NCBI GenBank assembly: GCA_000431135.1
Contig: HF987800.1
Span: forward strand, 16,752-29,394
Length of the DNA stretch: 12,643 nucleotides
Reading direction: 5' to 3'
Origin: Clostridium sp. CAG:590
GTDB lineage: Bacteria > Bacillota > Clostridia > Lachnospirales > Lachnospiraceae
Shown here: one piece after another, positions 1 to 6,030 of the stretch
Numbering within the stretch: position 1 is the first letter of the stretch
Layout: each line of letters begins with the position of its first letter
Program-made: the position numbers and the translations under genes
Notes under the pieces: model-generated
Told to the model about the DNA's origin: nothing
The model's input: the letters and a program-made list of their open reading frames with translations, nothing else
Databases searched by the model: none

Positions 1-239
1 CTCCGGTACATGAGCAGCCGGTTCAGCAGACACAGCAGGCAGCACCTACTTATATGGGACAGCCTATGGCAACACCACAGCCAAAGCAGGCACCAAAGCC
101 TTCTTTCCTGAATGGTAGTCAGGGTAGTGCAATGAATTCTACACCACAGCCAACACCTATGACAACACCTAGACCACAGGCACCAAAGCAGGAAGCAGAC
201 GGAACTATTAAGATTCCGGAGTTTTTGAAGAGAAGATAA
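1..239 (+). CDS. ftsZ: Cell division protein FtsZ, C-terminal end (5' truncated by window)
   Basis: FtsZ is the tubulin-like GTPase that forms the division ring. Only its tail is here. The reading frame is open from position 3 and ends at TAA 237–239. The visible part is a low-complexity linker rich in Pro, Gln, Thr and Ala, followed by a basic C-terminal peptide, IPEFLKRR. That matches the conserved FtsZ tail (I-P-x-F-L plus basic residues) that binds membrane anchors and regulators such as FtsA or SepF. The GTPase domain lies outside the window. An internal ATG at 54 is within the linker and is not a gene start. The identification rests on this end peptide and on the spoIIGA–sigE–sigG cluster immediately downstream, a known gene order in endospore formers. 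A 13-nt direct repeat (72–84 and 141–153) lies in the linker. Confidence 0.85.
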   Translation, partial: PVHEQPVQQTQQAAPTYMGQPMATPQPKQAPKPSFLNGSQGSAMNSTPQPTPMTTPRPQAPKQEADGTIKIPEFLKRR

Positions 240-268
240 GATGAGTCTTTGATATAGGAATGATGAAG

Positions 269-297
269 AAGAACTGTCGTACGACAGTTCTTTTTTT
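269..297 (+). terminator. Rho-independent terminator of ftsZ
   Basis: A perfect 10+10 palindrome at 271–290 (GAACTGTCGT then ACGACAGTTC) is followed by seven T at 291–297. Two more A–T pairs (269–270 with 291–292) extend the stem. It lies 30 nt after the ftsZ stop and separates ftsZ from spoIIGA. With no unpaired bases at the centre, the actual RNA loop must open a few central pairs. The centre also resembles two inverted Spo0A boxes (see findings). Confidence 0.85.
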
Positions 298-306
298 GAT
301 TGCTTT

Positions 307-340
307 TTCGACTTTTTTTGATGGAAGGAAATACTATACT
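307..340 (+). promoter_or_regulatory. Candidate Spo0A-activated promoter of spoIIGA–sigE
   Basis: TTCGACT at 307–313 matches the inverted Spo0A box (TTCGNCA, from TGNCGAA) at six of seven bases. A good sigma-A -10 box, TATACT, lies at 335–340. No usable -35 sits at the normal 17-bp distance (312–317 is CTTTTT). The gap from TTCGAC to the -10 is 22 bp. That is the unusual spacing known for the B. subtilis spoIIG promoter, where Spo0A binds over the -35 region. The predicted start near 347 leaves a leader of about 20 nt containing the ribosome site. This assignment is by pattern only. Confidence 0.55.
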
Positions 341-367
341 CATTAAGAAAGAAGCAGGAGGCGAAAG

Positions 368-1231
368 TTGCATATTGTATATTATCTGGATGTATTCTGT
401 CTGATTAATTTTATGGCAGATTTTTATGGATTGCTTGTAACGGGACATTTATTAAAGCAGGAGATAAAATGGTCCAGATTGATAGGAGGAGCAATATTTG
501 GAACGGGCATGCTGCTTCCTTTTATCATGTATCCCGAAAATCTTATGGGTTGGAAAGGGATTTTCTGGTGGATCGGAATCAGTATGGGAGCGGTACGGAT
601 CGCATATGGAAGAAAAGGCGGTTTGTTAAGAAAATGGGCTCTCACCACCACAATACTGATTCTGATGGGAGGGATTATAAACAGCTTGCAGAGTAAATGG
701 AATATGACAATCCTGACGATTGGAAGCTGGTTGTTATTTTTCCTCGGGAGTGCCGGAGCTGTACTGTTGTTAGCACATGGCATGAAAGAAATATTACATA
801 AACGAAATACAGTTTGTCTGATTGATGTATATTATGGCAAAGGGAAAAAGAGGGGACTTGTATTGCTGGATACCGGGAATAAATTACGGGATGGTTTATT
901 TGGAAAATCGGTAGTGATACTGTCAGATCATTTTCTGTTCCCTATACTTACAATGGAAGAGCAAATACTGATACAAAAATATAAAGAAACAAAAAAGATA
1001 GATTATATGGGTCTGATTCGTTTAAAGACACAAAAGAGGGCGTGTTTTCATGAGATTGCATATCAGAGTGTCGGAAATCCATCCGGTAAAATGATCTGTT
1101 TTCTTGTAGATCGGATCATTTTGCCGGAGGAGCATATTTGTCTGGAAAAACAACCCGTTGCAATTGGAATGGATGATCTGTTTGTTCAGAAGGAATATGA
1201 TGGACTGATGTTTTTAAACGGAATAAATTAG
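368..1231 (+). CDS. spoIIGA: Sporulation sigma-E factor processing peptidase SpoIIGA
   Basis: SpoIIGA is the membrane aspartic protease that removes the pro-sequence from pro-sigma-E in the mother cell after the asymmetric septum forms. The 287-aa protein (B. subtilis form about 309 aa) has a hydrophobic N-terminal half, roughly residues 1–140, with about five membrane segments. A soluble C-terminal half contains the catalytic motif LLDTGN, with the active Asp at residue 168; the family has D-S/T-G-N here. The C-terminal block around residues 265–287 (AIGMDDLF, YDGLMFLNG) also looks family-like. The start is TTG at 368, chosen because AGGAGG at 356–361 lies 6 nt upstream and the N-terminus VYYLDVFCLINF is typical. 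sigE follows after 12 nt, so enzyme and substrate are probably co-transcribed. The TTG start may keep the protease level low. Confidence 0.93.
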   Translation: MHIVYYLDVFCLINFMADFYGLLVTGHLLKQEIKWSRLIGGAIFGTGMLLPFIMYPENLMGWKGIFWWIGISMGAVRIAYGRKGGLLRKWALTTTILILMGGIINSLQSKWNMTILTIGSWLLFFLGSAGAVLLLAHGMKEILHKRNTVCLIDVYYGKGKKRGLVLLDTGNKLRDGLFGKSVVILSDHFLFPILTMEEQILIQKYKETKKIDYMGLIRLKTQKRACFHEIAYQSVGNPSGKMICFLVDRIILPEEHICLEKQPVAIGMDDLFVQKEYDGLMFLNGIN

Positions 1232-1240
1232 GTGGAGGAG
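1231..1240 (+). promoter_or_regulatory. Ribosome binding site deciding the sigE start
   Basis: GGTGGAGGAG is a strong Shine–Dalgarno match. It overlaps the upstream in-frame GTG at 1232, so that GTG cannot be the start used with this site. The site supports ATG 1244 (3 nt away, rather close) or the adjacent GTG 1247 (6 nt away). Confidence 0.7.
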
Positions 1241-1243
1241 TAT

Positions 1244-1984
1244 ATGGTGAATATTGTAAGTAATGAAAAGATCAGGCTTACCATGATGAAAAATATGGCG
1301 AGCATGTTTTTTATGCCTAAAAAGGAGATACATTATATTGGAGGAGCAGATATTCTGCCCGCGCCGTTAGAGCCGGAAGAAGAAAAGAAGCTGTTAGATA
1401 AATTAGAGGATGTGGATGATGCAGAGGTAAAAAGCATATTGATCGAACATAATTTGAGACTGGTCGTATACATTGCAAAGAAGTTTGATAATACTGGTGT
1501 TGGTGTGGAGGATCTGATATCCATCGGTACGATCGGCCTGATCAAGGCGATCAATACATTTAAAACGGATAAGAAGATTAAGTTAGCAACATATGCATCC
1601 CGATGTATTGAAAATGAGATATTGATGTATTTGAGAAGAAGTGCGAAGACAAAAATGGAAGTGTCCATTGATGAACCGTTAAATGTGGATTGGGATGGAA
1701 ATGAATTACTTTTGTCAGATATATTGGGAACGGAAGAAGATATAATATATAAAGATCTTGAAAATGAGGTGGATCGTGATCTGCTCCGAAAAGCAATGGG
1801 TATATTATCTGAGAGGGAGAAGTTGATCGTGGATCTTCGTTTTGGACTGAGTAATGAAAATGATGAGGAGTTGACACAGAAAGAAGTTGCAGATATGTTA
1901 GGAATCTCGCAGTCTTATATATCCAGATTAGAGAAAAAGATCATGCGTCGTTTGAAAAAAGAAATGCAGCGGATCGGATCCTAA
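1244..1984 (+). CDS. sigE: RNA polymerase sporulation sigma factor sigma-E (pro-form)
   Basis: Sigma-E directs early mother-cell transcription and is made as an inactive precursor. From ATG 1244 the product is 246 aa. Residues 1 to about 30 form a pro-sequence with the basic KIRLT element, a Met/Phe-rich stretch and then PKKEIHYIGG. B. subtilis pro-sigma-E has KLRLT followed by YYIGG at the cleavage site, so cutting is expected near His30/Tyr31 (inferred). Region 2 (about 70–132) contains the core-binding NLRLVVYIAKKF and the -10-recognition helix near LATYASRCIENE. Region 4 (about 189–239) ends with the helix-turn-helix EVADMLGISQSYISRLEK, the standard SigE sequence. The gene is intact. It follows spoIIGA by 12 nt and precedes sigG by 89 nt without an intervening terminator. 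Confidence 0.95.
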   Translation: MVNIVSNEKIRLTMMKNMASMFFMPKKEIHYIGGADILPAPLEPEEEKKLLDKLEDVDDAEVKSILIEHNLRLVVYIAKKFDNTGVGVEDLISIGTIGLIKAINTFKTDKKIKLATYASRCIENEILMYLRRSAKTKMEVSIDEPLNVDWDGNELLLSDILGTEEDIIYKDLENEVDRDLLRKAMGILSEREKLIVDLRFGLSNENDEELTQKEVADMLGISQSYISRLEKKIMRRLKKEMQRIGS

Positions 1985-2012
1985 ACAGGTAATTTTTCCC
2001 GTCCTGAAATTG

Positions 2013-2043
2013 GTATAAACAGATTGAGAAATGTGAATCCTTA
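2013..2043 (+). promoter_or_regulatory. Weak candidate sigma-F/sigma-G promoter for sigG
   Basis: GTATA at 2013–2017 fits the GYATA -35 of sigma-F promoters. After 15 bp, the stretch starting GTGAATCC at 2033 is a partial match to the sigma-F -10 (GGNNANANTR). The placement, about 30–60 nt before the sigG start, is right for the forespore promoter known to drive sigG in B. subtilis. The -10 match is poor, so this is a suggestion only. Confidence 0.25.
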
Positions 2044-2058
2044 ATGGTAGAAATCGTT

Positions 2059-2065
2059 AAGGAGG
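2059..2065 (+). promoter_or_regulatory. Ribosome binding site deciding the sigG start
   Basis: AAGGAGG, 8 nt before ATG 2074, lies inside the longer open frame that begins at ATG 2044. It fixes the start at 2074. The 2044 ATG has no such site upstream. Confidence 0.85.
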
Positions 2066-2073
2066 ACACGGAA

Positions 2074-2853
2074 ATGGCACTGAATAAGGTTGTTATTTGC
2101 GGTGTGAATACAGCGAAATTACCGCTTCTTACAAATGAGGAAAAAGATGCATTGTTTATCAAGGTGGAAGAAGGGGATGTTCATGCCAGAGAGCAACTGA
2201 TTGAGGGCAATCTTCGTCTTGTGTTAAGTGTAATACAACGTTTTGCGGCTTCAAATGAGAATGCAGACGACCTGTTTCAGGTAGGCTGCATTGGTTTGAT
2301 GAAAGCGATTGACAATTTTGACCGCAGTTTAAATGTGCGGTTTTCCACTTATGCAGTTCCCATGATCATTGGGGAGTGTAGAAGATATTTAAGGGATAAT
2401 AACGCAATAAGAGTCTCACGTTCACTTAGAGATATTGCGTATAAAGCAATCTATGCAAAGGAACGCATTCTGAAAGAGGAGGACAGAGAGCCTACAATTG
2501 AAGAGGTCGCAAAGGCAATTGATATGGAAAAAGAGGCTGTAGTTATGGCATTGGATGCAATAGCAACGCCAGTGTCTTTGTATGATCCTGTATATCAGGA
2601 AGGCGGAGATACATTATATATTATGGATCAGGTTAGTGATAAAAAGAACAAGGAAGAAAACTGGGTAGAGGATATTTCGTTAAAAGCGGCAATGAATCGT
2701 TTGTCGGAAAGGGAATATAATATTATCCGGCTGCGCTTCTTTGAGGGGAAGACACAGACAGAGGTTGCGAAAGAGATAGCAATATCACAGGCGCAGGTGT
2801 CACGTCTTGAAAAATCGGCATTGAAAAGTATGAAAAATTATCTGGATATTTAA
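2074..2853 (+). CDS. sigG: RNA polymerase sporulation sigma factor sigma-G
   Basis: Sigma-G controls late forespore gene expression after engulfment. The 259-aa product starts at ATG 2074, giving MALNKVVICGVNTAKLPLL, close to the B. subtilis N-terminus (NKVEICGVDTSKLP). Region 2 spans roughly 40–110, with NLRLVLSVIQRF, DDLFQVGCIGLMKAIDNFD and FSTYAVPMIIGE. Region 3 follows with RDNNAIRVSRSLRDIAYKA and a stretch to about residue 185. Region 4 (about 205–255) carries the helix-turn-helix EVAKEIAISQAQVSRLEK. These blocks separate it from the relative sigma-F, whose N-terminus differs. The gene is full length and undamaged. No terminator hairpin is visible before the next promoter, so transcripts may read into the kinase-like gene. 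Confidence 0.95.
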   Translation: MALNKVVICGVNTAKLPLLTNEEKDALFIKVEEGDVHAREQLIEGNLRLVLSVIQRFAASNENADDLFQVGCIGLMKAIDNFDRSLNVRFSTYAVPMIIGECRRYLRDNNAIRVSRSLRDIAYKAIYAKERILKEEDREPTIEEVAKAIDMEKEAVVMALDAIATPVSLYDPVYQEGGDTLYIMDQVSDKKNKEENWVEDISLKAAMNRLSEREYNIIRLRFFEGKTQTEVAKEIAISQAQVSRLEKSALKSMKNYLDI

Positions 2854-2864
2854 CCGGAAATTCG

Positions 2865-2893
2865 TTGTCAAGTCTCACAAAATATGCTATAAT
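2865..2893 (+). promoter_or_regulatory. Strong sigma-A promoter for the P-loop kinase-like gene
   Basis: TTGTCA (2865–2870), a 17-bp spacer and a perfect TATAAT (2888–2893) form a near-consensus promoter. A TG at 2885–2886 gives an extended -10 (TGCTATAAT). The predicted start is near 2900, leaving a leader of about 68 nt. This vegetative promoter uncouples the downstream gene from the sporulation genes. Confidence 0.85.
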
Positions 2894-2967
2894 TTGGCTT
2901 AATTATTGTACGAAATAGTGCAAAAGAGAATTATAAGCCGTTAAGGCATGAAGGAGGCATATAGATT

Positions 2968-3537
2968 ATGAAACATTTAATATTAGTTACGTCACCACCA
3001 GCTTGTGGCAAGACATTTATTTCTAAGCAGCTGGCAAAGGCATTGAACAATTGTGTATATTTGGATAAGGATACACTGATTGTATTGTCGAAGCAGATCT
3101 TTAAGGTGGCAGGTCAGGAGTATAACCGGTCTTCTGATTTCTTCCAGAAAGAGATTCGTGACTATGAATATTATTGTGTTTTGGATCTTGCAATGGAAGC
3201 TTTGGATTACAACGATACTGTTTTGATCAATGCACCATTTACTGAAGAGATCAGAGATGATGAGTATTTGGATTCTTTACGTGAACGTCTTGCAAAACAT
3301 GGAGCAGAACTGGTTGTAATCTGGGTGAATACAAGAGTTGAAGTATGCAAGGAAAGAATGATCAAGCGTAATTCTGACCGCGATACATGGAAATTAGAAC
3401 ATTGGGATGAATACATTGCAGGTTGTAATTTTAATCAGCCGGATAACATTAAGGAATTGATCGTATTTGAGAATTCTTCAGAAGAGGAATTTAATGAGTC
3501 GATTAAGAGAGTAGTAAAGCAGTTAAGAGGCGAGTAA
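2968..3537 (+). CDS. Small P-loop kinase-like / AAA-type ATP-binding protein
   Basis: The 189-aa protein begins with a beta-strand and a Walker A loop, SPPACGKT (residues 9–16), followed by a helix and then VYLDKDT. This layout is typical of small P-loop kinases (shikimate/gluconate-kinase-like and zeta-toxin-like folds, often annotated AAA family ATPase), where an acidic residue after strand 2 contacts the substrate. A second core strand, VLINAPF (about 86–92), and a later VVIWVNT strand followed by a basic lid region (CKERMIKRNSDRDTW) support a phosphotransferase fold. The substrate cannot be told from sequence. No antitoxin-like partner lies beside it, which argues against a zeta toxin. 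The ATG at 2968 follows AAGGAGG (2951–2957). It has its own promoter and terminator, so it is probably monocistronic. Confidence 0.75.
   Translation: MKHLILVTSPPACGKTFISKQLAKALNNCVYLDKDTLIVLSKQIFKVAGQEYNRSSDFFQKEIRDYEYYCVLDLAMEALDYNDTVLINAPFTEEIRDDEYLDSLRERLAKHGAELVVIWVNTRVEVCKERMIKRNSDRDTWKLEHWDEYIAGCNFNQPDNIKELIVFENSSEEEFNESIKRVVKQLRGE
3467..3495 (+). promoter_or_regulatory. Possible promoter for the branching-enzyme gene, inside the kinase-like gene
   Basis: TTGAGA (3467–3472), a 17-bp spacer and TTTAAT (3490–3495) each match the sigma-A consensus at five of six bases. It lies within the end of the upstream coding region, and the terminator hairpin at 3544 would fall in its leader. It is suggested because the 24 nt between that terminator and the next ATG cannot hold a promoter. 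Confidence 0.35.
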
Positions 3538-3543
3538 GAGAGT

Positions 3544-3572
3544 AACGGCGCTGTTTGGCGCCGTTTCCTTTT
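3544..3572 (+). terminator. Rho-independent terminator after the kinase-like gene
   Basis: An 8-bp GC-rich stem, AACGGCGC (3544–3551) with GCGCCGTT (3558–3565), has a TGTTTG loop and a T-rich tail, TCCTTTT. It begins 7 nt after the stop codon. The T-tract is interrupted by CC, so some read-through into the branching-enzyme gene is plausible. Confidence 0.8.
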
Positions 3573-3596
3573 GCAATTGATTATTAGGAGAAAAGC

Positions 3597-5891
3597 ATGG
3601 CTGACAGAAGACCAGTATTTGCAATTAATTGGACTGAAGTTGAAGCGTTGGCACAGGGATGTCATGATAATCCGCATCACCTGTTGGGAATGCATGAGAC
3701 GGTAGACGGGGTCTATATCAATGCATTCATGCAGGGCGTGAAAAGAGTTTTTGCTGTTTGCAAGAACACAAAGGAAAGATATGAACTGATTTGTGACAGA
3801 GTGAAAGATTTCTATTCGGTGAAGGTGCCGGATAGACAGAGTTTTGTCTATTATTTTGAGGTGGAACAACCGGATGGAACGAAGAATACAATAATCGATC
3901 CATATGCATTTGAACCGGTGATCGATCCGATTGATATCAGCAAATTCAATGATGGAATTCATTATGAAATATATGAAAAATTAGGTGCGCACCTTTGCAT
4001 GTTAGATGGAGTAAAGGGTGTTTTGTTTGCGGTCTGGGCACCTCATGCAGCAAGAGTATCTGTTGTTGGAGATTTTAATAATTGGAATGGACGGATTCAT
4101 ACAATGAGAAGAATCGAATATTCCGGTATTTTTGAGCTGTTTATTCCGGGATTGGAAGCATCACAGATCTATAAGTATGAGATTCAGACCAAGCAGGGTA
4201 ATACATTTATGAAGCCGGATCCATATGGTAACTATACGGAATTACGCCCTGCAAATGCATCAAAGATTGCAGATTTAAGTTATGAATGGAATGACAATGA
4301 ATATCAGAAGGGACTTGAAGATATTACGTCTGAAGTTCCGATGAATATATACGAAGTGCATTTAGGTTCTTTTAAACGACCAAAGGATGGCAGAGAGTTT
4401 TTTACCTATCGGGAGATTGCCCAAGAGCTGGCACAGTATGTATCTGTCATGGGATATACCCATGTGGAATTGATGCCTGTTATGGAACATGAACAGGATG
4501 GAACATATGGATACCAGACAACAGGTTTTTATGCCCCGACTTCGCGGTACGGTGAACCGGTTGATTTTATGTATTTTGTAGATTATATGCATCAGCATGG
4601 GATTGGTGTTATATGTGACTGGGTTCCAAGCCAGTTTCCGATGAGCGAAAGCGGGTTGGCTAAGTTTGACGGAGAACCGTTGTATGAACCGGCAGACATC
4701 AGACGAAGTGAGAATACAAGATGGGGAACTTACATATTTGATTATGGAAGAAATGAGGTTCGCAATTATTTGATTTCTAATGCGATATACTGGGTTTCCA
4801 AATATCATTTAGATGGTTTGAGAATTGATAGTGCGGCATCTATGTTGTATTTGGATTATGGAAGAGCCTATGGTAACTGGGTCCCGAATCAATATGGTGG
4901 GAATGAGAATCTCGATGCGATTGCTTTCTTTAAGGAGTTGAATACGATCATTAAGGAAAGATACCCATATTGTAAGATGATTGTTGAAGAAGAATCCGGA
5001 TGGCCGATGCTTACGAGCAAGGTGGAGGAAGGCGGAATGGGATTTGATTACCGCTGGAATATGTCCTGGATGAGAGATCTCTTATCTTACATGGCGTTAG
5101 ATCCTCTGTACCGAAAATATGAACATAAGAAATTAACCAACAGCCTGTCGAGTGCGTATGATGAGAATTATATTTTAGAATTTTCACATAATGAGGTGGT
5201 CGGCGGCAAGGGATCTATTGTAGACCAGATGCCGGGTGGATATGAAGAAAAATTCTCCAACTTGCGATTACTCTATGGATACATGATGACACATCCGGGT
5301 AAAAAACTGTTATTTATGGGACAGGAATTTGCACAGTTTAAGGAGTTTAGTGAGTCCGGCGAGATTGACTGGGATCTGTTAGAGTTTGATGCACATACAA
5401 TCCTAAGAGATTATGTTAAGGCGTTGAATCATTTATACCAAAAAGAGCCGGCACTGTATGCATTGGATAATGATTCGAATGGATTTGAATGGATCAATGA
5501 TACAGCAGCCAATGAGAGCATTGTATCTTTTTTGAGAAAGACGGAACGTAAGGAAGATACGTTGTTGATCATATGTAACTTTACACCGGTGTCATATGAT
5601 GCTTATAAAGTGGGTGTACCATATGCAGGAACGTATAAGGAGATCTTTTGCAGTGATGTAGAGAAATTTGGTGGAGACGGAAGTAAGAATTCATCTTTAA
5701 AAACCAGCAAGCGAAGTGCATGTGATGGCAGAAAGAATTCCATTACAATAGGACTTGCACCACTTTCTATGAGTATTTTCAAGTTGACAAAAGATGTACC
5801 TGCATCGAAAAAGATGGCAACGACATCTAAGACAACGAAGAAAAAGGCGACATCTGGGACAACAGTGGCAAATAAGACAACAACGAAATAA
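3597..5891 (+). CDS. glgB: GlgB-family 1,4-alpha-glucan branching enzyme homologue with altered active site
   Basis: GlgB normally makes alpha-1,6 branches in glycogen. This 764-aa protein has the full architecture: an N-terminal module (about 12–105, NPHHLLGMH), CBM48 (about 125–215, FAVWAPHAARVSVVGDFNNW), a GH13 barrel (about 245–585) and a C-terminal beta domain (about 610–730). The presumed nucleophile is kept (GLRID, Asp411) and region III keeps its acidic residues (VEEESGWP, 464–466). Other motifs diverge from active GlgB: DWVPxHF is DWVPSQF (His to Gln346), LYEH is LYEP (Pro364), and SHDEVVHGK is SHNEVVGGK (Asp to Asn532, His to Gly537). The region IV Asp is one of the three GH13 catalytic carboxylates, so normal activity is doubtful. 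Residues 733–764 are a Lys/Thr-rich tail not usual for GlgB. The ATG at 3597 follows AGGAG (3586–3590). No other glycogen genes are nearby. Confidence 0.85.
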   Translation: MADRRPVFAINWTEVEALAQGCHDNPHHLLGMHETVDGVYINAFMQGVKRVFAVCKNTKERYELICDRVKDFYSVKVPDRQSFVYYFEVEQPDGTKNTIIDPYAFEPVIDPIDISKFNDGIHYEIYEKLGAHLCMLDGVKGVLFAVWAPHAARVSVVGDFNNWNGRIHTMRRIEYSGIFELFIPGLEASQIYKYEIQTKQGNTFMKPDPYGNYTELRPANASKIADLSYEWNDNEYQKGLEDITSEVPMNIYEVHLGSFKRPKDGREFFTYREIAQELAQYVSVMGYTHVELMPVMEHEQDGTYGYQTTGFYAPTSRYGEPVDFMYFVDYMHQHGIGVICDWVPSQFPMSESGLAKFDGEPLYEPADIRRSENTRWGTYIFDYGRNEVRNYLISNAIYWVSKYHLDGLRIDSAASMLYLDYGRAYGNWVPNQYGGNENLDAIAFFKELNTIIKERYPYCKMIVEEESGWPMLTSKVEEGGMGFDYRWNMSWMRDLLSYMALDPLYRKYEHKKLTNSLSSAYDENYILEFSHNEVVGGKGSIVDQMPGGYEEKFSNLRLLYGYMMTHPGKKLLFMGQEFAQFKEFSESGEIDWDLLEFDAHTILRDYVKALNHLYQKEPALYALDNDSNGFEWINDTAANESIVSFLRKTERKEDTLLIICNFTPVSYDAYKVGVPYAGTYKEIFCSDVEKFGGDGSKNSSLKTSKRSACDGRKNSITIGLAPLSMSIFKLTKDVPASKKMATTSKTTKKKATSGTTVANKTTTK

Positions 5892-5902
5892 GATTAAGGG
5901 GA

Positions 5903-5936
5903 TAGGCTATCACAGAAGCACATATGTGATAGCTTA
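5903..5936 (+). terminator. Probable terminator hairpin after the branching-enzyme gene
   Basis: GCTATCACA (5906–5914) pairs with TGTGATAGC (5925–5933) over a 10-nt loop. Three outer pairs, one of them G·T, extend it to 5903–5936. The T-tract is weak (TTATTGATTT), so termination may be partial. The hairpin starts 11 nt after the stop codon. Confidence 0.55.
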
Positions 5937-6030
5937 TTGATTTCCTGCTTAAGTTATGTCTGCTGATGGTAACAAAGTGTGTGATCTTATAAGTATGTAT
6001 GTTTATTAGATAAGAACAGGAGGATATAGC

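Noticed and set aside
72..153. Short direct repeats in the ftsZ tail, considered as a mobile or CRISPR-like repeat
   Set aside because: The two 13-nt copies are in coding sequence for a Pro/Gln-rich linker and reflect low-complexity protein, with no spacer regularity.
119..448. Minus-strand open frame of 109 codons across ftsZ end and spoIIGA start
   Set aside because: It covers the ftsZ terminator and the spoIIGA ribosome site and is rich in residues expected from antisense reading. It lacks its own signals.
424..783. Minus-strand open frame of 119 codons inside spoIIGA
   Set aside because: It is a shadow of the hydrophobic spoIIGA coding sequence, with no ribosome site.
2896..2939. GGCTTA / TAAGCC inverted repeat before the kinase-like gene, considered as a leader structure or riboswitch
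   Set aside because: The arms are only 6 bp, and the first arm lies largely before the predicted transcript start. No known riboswitch feature is seen.
2968..3537. Zeta-type toxin of a toxin–antitoxin pair
   Set aside because: The Walker A and fold could fit, but there is no small antitoxin gene beside it, and the promoter and terminator enclose this single gene.
4362..4808. Minus-strand open frame of 148 codons inside the branching-enzyme gene
   Set aside because: It lies fully within a clear gene and has no recognisable motif.
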